Shown here piece by piece: positions 1-5,751 of a DNA stretch of 32,986 nucleotides. A model generated the notes under the pieces. The model saw only the letters and a list, made by a program, of their open reading frames with translations, ran no database searches and was not told the DNA's origin. Position numbers and translations under genes: made by a program. Source of the stretch: Syntrophaceae bacterium UBA6252 (lineage in GTDB: Bacteria; Desulfobacterota; Syntrophia; Syntrophales; UBA6807); NCBI GenBank assembly GCA_002441265.1, contig DJVQ01000002.1:34189-67174 (forward strand), written 5' to 3'. Numbering within the stretch: the stretch's first letter is position 1; every line of letters starts with the position of its first letter.

Positions 1-5
1 ATATG

Positions 6-31
6 GGCTTTTTACGAAGCCGTCTTTTTTT
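6..31 (+). terminator. Possible intrinsic terminator of a gene upstream of the window
   Basis: A 5-bp stem (GGCTT at 6-10, AAGCC at 17-21) with a 6-base loop is followed by a T-run at 25-31. The stem is short and no upstream gene is visible, so this is only a candidate. The rest of 1-210 shows no gene I can support. TTGCGC at 71-76 with TAGATA 17 bases downstream is a very weak promoter candidate for paaK. Confidence 0.3.
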
Positions 32-210
32 ACCATGGCCGGCGGGGGAAGAGAAGACGGGAAAAGGCCGTTGCGCCGTCCGTCGCGGTGTGTTAGATAC
101 ACGAAAAGTTGCATTTTTTTCAAAGCGGGGGATCCCGAGCCGGCCCTTGTGGGAAGCGCGGAGCGGATCGAGCCTGGAAGCGACCCCGTATCCTGCGAGG
201 AGGTCTGGAC

Positions 211-1512
211 ATGATTTTCAATGAAGAGTTTGAAACCCTGCCCCGGGAGGCCCTGGAGGCCCTGCAGCTGAAACGTCTCCAGCAGGTGACGGAACGGGTT
301 TATCACACCGTGGGGTTTTACCGTAAGGCCTTTGACAAGGCGGGGATCAAGCCCGATGACATCCGGAGGCTCGAGGATCTCCGGAAGCTTCCCTTCACGG
401 AGAAACAGGATCTCCGGGACAACTATCCCTTCGGCCTTTTCGCGGCGCCCATGACGAGCATCGTCCGGTTGCACGCTTCCTCGGGAACGACCGGCAAGGC
501 GACCGTGGTGGGGTACACGAAACGGGACATCGAGACCTGGGCCGAACTCATGGCCCGGTCTTTCGTCGCCGCGGGGCTGACGAAGAACGACATGATCCAC
601 AACGCTTACGGGTACGGCCTGTTCACGGGGGGGCTCGGCGCCCACTACGGCGCGGAGAGGCTCGGCGCGAGCGTCATTCCCATCTCCGGCGGAAACACCC
701 GGCGGCAGATCATGATCCTCCAGGATTTCGGCCCGACGGCCATCTGCTGCACCCCCTCCTACGCCCTGTACCTGGCCGAGCAGGGGGAGGAAATGGGCGT
801 GGACATGCGGTCCCTGAAGCTCCGGGTGGGCGTCCTCGGCGCCGAACCCTGGACCGAGAGGATGCGCGAGGAAATCGAGGACAAGCTGAACATCATGGCG
901 CTCGACATCTACGGCCTCTCCGAGGTCATCGGACCGGGCGTGTCCATCGAGTGCACCGAGGGCCGCCAGGGCCTTCACGTCTTCGAGGACCATTTCATCG
1001 TGGAGGTGATCAATCCCATCACGGGCGAAACCGTTCCCAACGGGGAACCGGGGGAACTGGTCTTCACGACCCTCACGAAGGAGGCCTTTCCCCTCATCCG
1101 GTACCGGACACGGGACCTTTCCCGGCTCATGAGAGAGCCCTGCCGGTGCGGCAGGACCCACGTCCGGATGGACCGGGTGACCGGCCGGAGCGACGACATG
1201 CTGATCATCCGCGGGGTCAACGTGTTTCCCTCCCAGATCGAAGCCATTCTCCTTCGCATCGAGGGGTTGGAACCCCATTACGAAATGATCGTGGACCGGG
1301 AAGGGTCGCTCGACACCCTGGAGATCCGGGTGGAGGTCGGGGAAGAGCTCTTTTCCGACGAGGTCCGGAAGATGCAGGAGATCGAACGCCGGATTTCGAA
1401 GGACATCAAGGAATACCTGGGCGTGACGGCGGCGGTGAGGCTGGTGCAGGCGAAAGGTCTGACGCGCTTCGAGGGGAAAGCCCAGCGGGTGATCGACAGG
1501 AGAAAGATATAA
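211..1512 (+). CDS. paaK: Phenylacetate--CoA ligase family protein (aryl-CoA ligase)
   Basis: A 433-residue adenylate-forming enzyme that would activate an aryl acid (phenylacetate or a related acid) to its CoA thioester with ATP in the cytoplasm. The AMP-binding P-loop SSGTTGKAT lies at residues 90-98, a YGLSEVIGPG adenylation motif near 236, RYRTRD further on, and the C-terminal hinge segment GRSDDMLIIRGVNVFPSQIE. Length matches the PaaK family (about 430-440). The ATG at 211 is chosen because AGGAGG precedes it at 198-203; the frame stays open upstream to 109 but that extension has no ribosome site and no family resemblance. The ACT gene follows after 16 bases, so the two are probably one operon. 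In anaerobes this pair often accompanies indolepyruvate:ferredoxin oxidoreductase, which is not seen next to it here. The exact acid is unknown. Confidence 0.93.
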   Translation: MIFNEEFETLPREALEALQLKRLQQVTERVYHTVGFYRKAFDKAGIKPDDIRRLEDLRKLPFTEKQDLRDNYPFGLFAAPMTSIVRLHASSGTTGKATVVGYTKRDIETWAELMARSFVAAGLTKNDMIHNAYGYGLFTGGLGAHYGAERLGASVIPISGGNTRRQIMILQDFGPTAICCTPSYALYLAEQGEEMGVDMRSLKLRVGVLGAEPWTERMREEIEDKLNIMALDIYGLSEVIGPGVSIECTEGRQGLHVFEDHFIVEVINPITGETVPNGEPGELVFTTLTKEAFPLIRYRTRDLSRLMREPCRCGRTHVRMDRVTGRSDDMLIIRGVNVFPSQIEAILLRIEGLEPHYEMIVDREGSLDTLEIRVEVGEELFSDEVRKMQEIERRISKDIKEYLGVTAAVRLVQAKGLTRFEGKAQRVIDRRKI

Positions 1513-1528
1513 AGGAAGGAGGGCATCC

Positions 1529-1960
1529 ATGAATGTAGAACAGATCTCCATTTTCCTCGAAAACAAACCGGGAAAGCTCGAGTTCGTCACGCGGGTGCTG
1601 AAGGACGCCGGCATCAACATCCGGGCGCTCTGCCTGGCGGACACCACCGATTTCGGGATCCTCCGGCTCATCGTCAACGACATCGACACCGCGGAAAAGG
1701 CGCTCCAGGAGAACGGTTTCACCGTCCGCAGGACCCCCGTCGTCGCCGTCGAGGTCCCCGACCGGCCCGGAGGCTTCCACAGCATCGTGGCCGTGCTTCA
1801 GAAAAAGAACATCACCGTGGAATACACCTATGCCTTTGTCGACCGGAGCGGCGAGAACGCCCTCATCATCTTCCGCTTCGACCGGACCGACGAGGCCATC
1901 GAGGTCCTCAAGGAAAGCGGGATCACCGTTCTTCCCGGGGAAAGGGTTTACCAGTTGTAG
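1529..1960 (+). CDS. Tandem ACT-domain amino-acid-binding protein
   Basis: A 143-residue protein made of two ACT-like halves (about residues 1-68 and 70-143), with the ACT-type openings 'ENKPGKL' and 'VPDRPGG' where ligand-binding loops sit. It has no catalytic domain, so it is probably a small sensor that binds an amino acid, perhaps an aromatic one. A strong Shine-Dalgarno (GGAAGGAGGG) precedes the ATG. It follows paaK by 16 bases, a conserved pairing in anaerobic bacteria and archaea, which suggests a role in regulating aryl-CoA ligase activity or aromatic amino-acid catabolism. That functional link is inferred from context; the ligand cannot be read from the sequence. Confidence 0.9.
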   Translation: MNVEQISIFLENKPGKLEFVTRVLKDAGINIRALCLADTTDFGILRLIVNDIDTAEKALQENGFTVRRTPVVAVEVPDRPGGFHSIVAVLQKKNITVEYTYAFVDRSGENALIIFRFDRTDEAIEVLKESGITVLPGERVYQL

Positions 1961-1965
1961 CGGTT

Positions 1966-1987
1966 CCCCCGCCGGGGGGTCATTTTT
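1966..1987 (+). terminator. Weak terminator after the ACT gene
   Basis: CCCCC at 1966-1970 and GGGGG at 1974-1978 form a stem with a 3-base loop, followed by CATTTTT. The stem begins 6 bases after the ACT stop codon. The stem is short but GC-only and the T-run is in the right place. Confidence 0.4.
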
Positions 1988-1991
1988 CCTG

Positions 1992-2020
1992 TGGACAAAC
2001 GGGAAGATGTCTGGTACAGA
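1992..2020 (+). promoter_or_regulatory. Candidate greA promoter
   Basis: A -35-like TGGACA at 1992-1997 is followed 17 bases later by TACAGA at 2015-2020. The -10 is preceded by TGG, giving an extended -10 (TGn). Transcription from here would leave a leader of about 155 bases before the greA ATG, containing the hairpin at 2080-2119. The hexamers are imperfect, so confidence is moderate at best. Confidence 0.4.
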
Positions 2021-2079
2021 AACGCCAAGCTTGAGATAAATTGCTTTCCGGACTCTTCTTTTCTACTGTATCGAAAGGT

Positions 2080-2131
2080 GGGGTGAGGATGGGGAAGTTG
2101 CATTCCCGATTCTCACCCCCCCTTCTGTTTT
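2080..2131 (+). promoter_or_regulatory. Structured greA leader: attenuator-like hairpin
   Basis: GGGGTGAG at 2080-2087 pairs perfectly with CTCACCCC at 2112-2119. Inside it GGGAA at 2092-2096 pairs with TTCCC at 2103-2107 around a 6-base loop, with a 4x4 internal loop between the stems. A pyrimidine-rich stretch ending TTCTGTTTT follows (2123-2131). It lies about 50 bases upstream of the greA start. It could terminate the paaK-ACT transcript, or act as an attenuator or small-RNA terminator in the greA leader. The structure is read directly; the role is inferred. Confidence 0.55.
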
Positions 2132-2181
2132 ACGGCATCTTACGCCCGGAAGGCTCCCTCAAAATCCACGGAGGCTCGAGT

Positions 2182-2652
2182 ATGCAGAAAATTCCCATTA
2201 CCAGGGAGGGTTTCGACAGACTGATCCGGGAACTGGAGCAGTTGAAAAAGGTCGACATCCCGGCCAACATCCGGGACATCGAGGAGGCGCGGTCCCACGG
2301 CGACATCTCGGAGAACGCCGAGTACGCCGCCGCAAAGGAACGGCAGTCCTTTCTCCAGGGGAAGCTCCAGGAACTGGAGAACAACCTCGCCCAGACGGTG
2401 ATCATCGATCCCCGGGAGCTGACGAACGACCGGGCGGTCTTCGGTTCCCTCGTCACCCTCGAGGACCAGGTCAGTTCCGAGGTGATCGCCTATCGGCTCG
2501 TCGGGCCCCTGGAGTCGGACCTCAGCAAATTCCAGATTTCCATCACCTCCCCCATCGGAAAGGCGCTCATCGGCAAGCGGCCGGGAGACGAGGTCACCGT
2601 CAAGACGCCCGGCGGCATCCGCCAGTTCGAGGTTCTGGACATCTCCCTGTAG
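2182..2652 (+). CDS. greA: Transcription elongation factor GreA
   Basis: A 156-residue protein that rescues backtracked RNA polymerase by stimulating cleavage of the extruded RNA 3' end. The N-terminal coiled coil carries the diagnostic tip ARSHGDISENAEY, placing the functional acidic residues at D41 and E44, the same numbers as in E. coli GreA. The C-terminal FKBP-like domain includes SPIGKALIGKRPGDEV. The ATG at 2182 is chosen because GGAGG sits at 2170-2174 and the protein then begins like family members (MQKIPIT). The frame is open back to 2041, but that extension runs through the leader hairpin and resembles no GreA. A strong terminator follows the stop codon. Confidence 0.96.
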   Translation: MQKIPITREGFDRLIRELEQLKKVDIPANIRDIEEARSHGDISENAEYAAAKERQSFLQGKLQELENNLAQTVIIDPRELTNDRAVFGSLVTLEDQVSSEVIAYRLVGPLESDLSKFQISITSPIGKALIGKRPGDEVTVKTPGGIRQFEVLDISL

Positions 2653-2666
2653 GATACGAAGAAGAC

Positions 2667-2716
2667 CCCTCGATTTCAGCCGTTTAGAGAAAACGGCCGA
2701 AATCGAGGGTTTTTTT
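2667..2716 (+). terminator. Strong intrinsic terminator of greA
   Basis: An 11-bp stem (2667-2677 with 2699-2709) extended by an inner GCCGTTT/AAACGGC-type pairing is followed directly by seven T residues at 2710-2716. The T-run is on the greA side only. The hairpin overlaps the last codons of the convergent minus-strand gene, so its reverse strand is also coding sequence. Confidence 0.9.
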
Positions 2717-3910
2717 GTGAATGCCGAGGGACAGCCGGTCCTGGACATACTCCAGGGGGCCCTCCCGGAACGGGACGTGCACGAGGCGGTGGTCTGTCAT
2801 CGCGGTCCGGACGCCCGGGAGGCCCGGGAAGAGGGCCTTCTTGAACAGGAGGGCCTCGGCGAGGACCACGGGAATCGCCTGGACGGCCTCTTCCACCGGA
2901 AGGGTGGCGGGATGGGCCCGCCCCTGCGGCGGACCCTCCTCGAGGGGACCCAGGTCTTGTCGGAGGGACAGCCGGACGGACAGCCGGAGGAACAGGTCCG
3001 GACGGATCTTGAAGGCGGGGATCCAGAAAAGCATGCGCGCGGCCCGCTGGCCCGGACGGTCTCCCGCCGGCCTTCCGGTCGCTTCGAGAAAATCCCCGAA
3101 GGTGGATACGGGAAAGCTCCCCTTGAGTTCCGCCGTGATTTTCCAGAAGGGAAGGGCCGGGCCGTCCTGTGCCCCGGCCATCCGTTCCTGGGCCGTTTCC
3201 AGGAAGGAAGCGCCCCCGGCCGTCCATGCGCGGCCGCAGTTCCCGCAGGGCAGCACCACGCTGTCCCCCTCCCCGGAAAGATCCCAGCCGCACTCGGGGC
3301 AGACCGTGGCGAGGTACCGCGGGGGCCGGGGGTCCGTGTCGGGCGGCGATCCGGCGAGGGCGTCCCCGGTTTCCTCCGGAACGGGGAGGGGCTCGCCGGT
3401 GACGCCGTCCGCGAACGACCGGTTCCTTTTTTCCAGGGGGAGGTGGATGACGCTCAGGGTCTCGCCGATGGAGGCCCGAAGATGGACCGGCCCCCCCGCG
3501 GCCGCGGGGGCGGTCTGTTCCGCCTGGTCGATGATCCGGGAAAGGCCGAGGGTCTTTCCGAAAAAACGTCCCGGGACCCCCGCCGTGCGGAAGTGGAGCT
3601 TCATGGCCTGGGGCCGCAGCCCCAGGGACGGGGGAAGCCCCGGCCCGTCAAGGGCGAGACCGGTCAGGTCGGCGACTTTCCCGCGCACCGACTCCCCGGC
3701 GCAGGTGAACACCATTCCGCGGAAACGGAAATAGGGGATCCACAGCGGAGCGCGGACCGTTTCCGCGGGGGGGAGGATGTACTGGAAGGGACCTTCCCCG
3801 TGGAGGAAGCTTCGCACCCCGCAGTAGGGGCAGGAGAACACCCTCCGGGTTTCGGGGAGATCGAAGGGTCCCCCGCACTGGGGACATTCCTGCCGGACGG
3901 TAAGGGCCAT
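2684..3910 (-). CDS. Duplicated zinc-ribbon protein, unknown function
   Basis: A 408-residue protein I do not recognise as a named family. It has two treble-clef/zinc-ribbon CxxC pairs: C9/C12 with C27/C30 at the N-terminus, and C204/C207 with C222/C225 in the middle. Each ribbon is followed by an aromatic stretch with a similar pattern (LWIPYFRFRG near residue 56; PFWKITAELKG near 254 and FWIPAFKIR near 295), suggesting an internal duplication. No signal peptide or membrane helix is evident. Its ATG directly abuts the TGA of the SPFH gene upstream on the same strand, so the two are translationally linked and probably work together. Its last codons lie inside the greA terminator hairpin. A role as a zinc-stabilised adaptor is only a guess. 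Confidence 0.8.
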   Translation of the reverse strand: MALTVRQECPQCGGPFDLPETRRVFSCPYCGVRSFLHGEGPFQYILPPAETVRAPLWIPYFRFRGMVFTCAGESVRGKVADLTGLALDGPGLPPSLGLRPQAMKLHFRTAGVPGRFFGKTLGLSRIIDQAEQTAPAAAGGPVHLRASIGETLSVIHLPLEKRNRSFADGVTGEPLPVPEETGDALAGSPPDTDPRPPRYLATVCPECGWDLSGEGDSVVLPCGNCGRAWTAGGASFLETAQERMAGAQDGPALPFWKITAELKGSFPVSTFGDFLEATGRPAGDRPGQRAARMLFWIPAFKIRPDLFLRLSVRLSLRQDLGPLEEGPPQGRAHPATLPVEEAVQAIPVVLAEALLFKKALFPGLPGVRTAMTDHRLVHVPFREGPLEYVQDRLSLGIHKKTLDFGRFL

Positions 3911-5035
3911 TCAGGGCAGCTTCTCCCCGCATCCGTCGCAGAAAACGGAACCGGGGAGGTTTTCCCCCCCGCATTTCGGACAGACGGAGGGGGCCCCCTT
4001 CCAGTCCGCCGGTTTGCCGCATCTCGGGCAGAACCGGGCATTGGGGGGGAGGTTTTTCCCGCAGTTCCGGCAACGGTCGAAAACGATCTGCTGGTGCCCG
4101 CAGTGCGGGCAGAAGCGGCCGTCCGGGGGAACGGGATTTCCGCAATCGGGACACACCGCCGCCGCGGCCGGGCCGGAAGGCGTTCCTTCCCCCCGGAAGA
4201 GTCCGGCGAAGAGGGCGGGCATCATGAACCCGAGCCCCATGCCCATCCCGGATCCCGCGTCGCCGGACGATTCCGACGCCTTTTCCATGGCCATGGCCGC
4301 CTTCATTTTCACCAGCCGGTCCAGGTCCTGGATGACGGCGAGACGGCCCTTGTCGTCGATGGCCTTCTGGACGTCCGGGGGCGGGGTGATGGAGCCGATG
4401 TACAACTGCCTCAGGGCGAGGCCGAAGCGCCCGAAGTCCTCCTCCAGGCGGGTCTTCAGCCCCGCGGAAAGTTCATCGTAGCGCCCGGGGAGGTTGAAGA
4501 GGGTGTCCAGGTGTTCCCCGAGGTGGTCGTTGAACCGGGAGACGATGACCCTCCGGAGGTACTCCTCGATCGCCTCCGTGGTGAAGGTCCCCATGGTCCC
4601 CGCCAGGGTGTTGATGAAAAGCACGGGCTGGACGACCTGGATGTTGAAGACCCCGTGGGCCCGAAGCCGGACCAGTCCCAGTTCGGAGTCCCGGAAGGCC
4701 ACGGGATCCCGGGTTCCCCATTTCAGATTGGGGAAGACCTTCATGTTGACCATGCACACTTCCGCCCGAAGCGGGCTCGTCATGGCCCAGGGAACGGCGA
4801 GGACCTTCGTCAGGATGGGGATGTTCCCCGTGGCGAGCGTGTGCCGGCCCGGCCCGAAGGCGTCGTAGGACTTTCCCTTGTAGAAGAGAACCGCCGCCTG
4901 GCTTTCACGGACGATGAGCTGGGCCCCCAGCTTGATCTCCCCGGAGCCGCGCTCCGGAATCCGGTGAACCAGTTCCTTCCCCGTTTCGTCGAACCACTCG
5001 ATGACCTCGAGAAAAATCAGGTTGTCCGTTCCCAT
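3911..5035 (-). CDS. SPFH/band-7 protein with C-terminal zinc ribbons (YdjI/COG4260 type)
   Basis: A 374-residue protein of the family long annotated as 'virion core protein' or stomatin/prohibitin-like with zinc ribbon. Residues 1-245 are SPFH-like (for example the segment RESQAAVLFYKGKSYDAFGP near 43-62 and EYLRRVIVSRFNDHLGEHL near 158-176). A Gly/Met-rich linker (260-280) leads to three zinc ribbons: C295/298/309/312, C322/325/336/339 and C352/355/366/369. In Bacillus the relative YdjI acts at the membrane with PspA-like proteins in envelope stress; no pspA gene is in this window. AGGGAGGG precedes the ATG and a promoter is visible at 5062-5091. The downstream gene starts immediately after its stop. 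Membrane association and stress role are inferred from the family. Confidence 0.88.
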   Translation of the reverse strand: MGTDNLIFLEVIEWFDETGKELVHRIPERGSGEIKLGAQLIVRESQAAVLFYKGKSYDAFGPGRHTLATGNIPILTKVLAVPWAMTSPLRAEVCMVNMKVFPNLKWGTRDPVAFRDSELGLVRLRAHGVFNIQVVQPVLFINTLAGTMGTFTTEAIEEYLRRVIVSRFNDHLGEHLDTLFNLPGRYDELSAGLKTRLEEDFGRFGLALRQLYIGSITPPPDVQKAIDDKGRLAVIQDLDRLVKMKAAMAMEKASESSGDAGSGMGMGLGFMMPALFAGLFRGEGTPSGPAAAAVCPDCGNPVPPDGRFCPHCGHQQIVFDRCRNCGKNLPPNARFCPRCGKPADWKGAPSVCPKCGGENLPGSVFCDGCGEKLP

Positions 5036-5061
5036 GGATCCCTCCCTTTTTCGTTCCCCCT

Positions 5062-5091
5062 CTTATAAGGCATTCTTCCGGGGAAGCGCAA
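5062..5091 (-). promoter_or_regulatory. Promoter for the SPFH/zinc-ribbon operon
   Basis: Reading the minus strand, TTGCGC (5091-5086) is followed after 18 bases by TATAAG (5067-5062), a 5/6 match to the -10 consensus. It lies about 27 bases upstream of the SPFH start codon. It is divergent from the promoter at 5144. Confidence 0.6.
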
Positions 5092-5143
5092 GGGAAAATC
5101 GCGTATTTACAGGGTTTCCAGAAACGGCGCGGGGGGATTTCCA

Positions 5144-5172
5144 TTGACACCTCCCGGTGCGGATGATACTTT
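5144..5172 (+). promoter_or_regulatory. Promoter of the membrane-protein/recCBD operon
   Basis: A perfect TTGACA lies at 5144-5149. The best -10 is either GATACT at 5165-5170 (15-base spacer, 4/6) or TACTTT at 5167-5172 (17-base spacer, 3/6). Transcription would start near 5178, after the GTG at 5157. This supports the ATG at 5229 as the real start of the first gene. Confidence 0.6.
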
Positions 5173-5228
5173 TTCAAGATTGGAGCGCCCGCGGGCGGAG
5201 CCCGTCCCGGGCGGAAAGAAGGAGGATC

Positions 5229-5735
5229 ATGGTCAGGAGCCGTTTTTTCCGCGGCGGAAACAACAGAGGAGGCGGAAGCAGGGGGGATTCGACGGGAGCG
5301 GAAATCGATCAGGGGTTCTATTACATGTACCTCGTCCTGGGGCTCCAGGTGCTCTTTCTCTTCGCGCTCCTCGCCGTCATGATGCTCGTGGGAAAGGTTC
5401 TCGCCACGCCCTGGTGGGTCTTCCTGCTCCTGTTCCTCGGCGCCGTCGGGGGATGCGTCTTCCTTTACATGCGGATCAAGAGAAGATTCAAGGATCTGAA
5501 AAAAGCGGTGAAGGAAACCCTGGAAGACGTGGATCTTTCGGGCAAAAACTACGAAATCCGCATCATGGGGGGCATGCTCACCCTGCGGGTGGAACAGAGC
5601 GCAGGCCGGTTGATCGAGTCCCGGCCCGCCCGGCCCCTTCTGGAAGACAGAACATACGATCTCGAACCGGAGAAAGGAAAGGAGCCGGCCGGAGGGGAAG
5701 AGGGCCGCAAATCCTCCGGGGAGGCCCCTTCCTGA
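5229..5735 (+). CDS. Small two-helix membrane protein heading the recCBD operon
   Basis: A 168-residue protein of no family I recognise. An Arg/Gly-rich basic N-terminus (about 20 residues, RGGNNRGGGSRG) precedes two adjacent transmembrane helices (roughly residues 31-56 and 61-80), then a basic stretch (RIKRRFKDLKKAVKE) and a soluble, Glu/Gly-rich tail. Both termini would be cytoplasmic by the positive-inside rule. The ATG at 5229 has AAGGAGG immediately upstream and lies downstream of the likely transcription start, so the GTG at 5157 is not used. It ends 16 bases before recC and shares its promoter. The link to recombination is positional only. Confidence 0.75.
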   Translation: MVRSRFFRGGNNRGGGSRGDSTGAEIDQGFYYMYLVLGLQVLFLFALLAVMMLVGKVLATPWWVFLLLFLGAVGGCVFLYMRIKRRFKDLKKAVKETLEDVDLSGKNYEIRIMGGMLTLRVEQSAGRLIESRPARPLLEDRTYDLEPEKGKEPAGGEEGRKSSGEAPS

Positions 5736-5751
5736 TCCGCGTGACCGTCCG

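Noticed and set aside
2041..2181. A longer greA starting at 2041
   Set aside because: The extra 47 residues run through the leader hairpin, have no family match, and the ATG at 2182 has a good GGAGG.
2717..5068. A 783-codon plus-strand open frame across the SPFH and zinc-ribbon genes
   Set aside because: Low-complexity composition and no domains; the minus strand has two clear zinc-ribbon proteins with a promoter and ribosome site.
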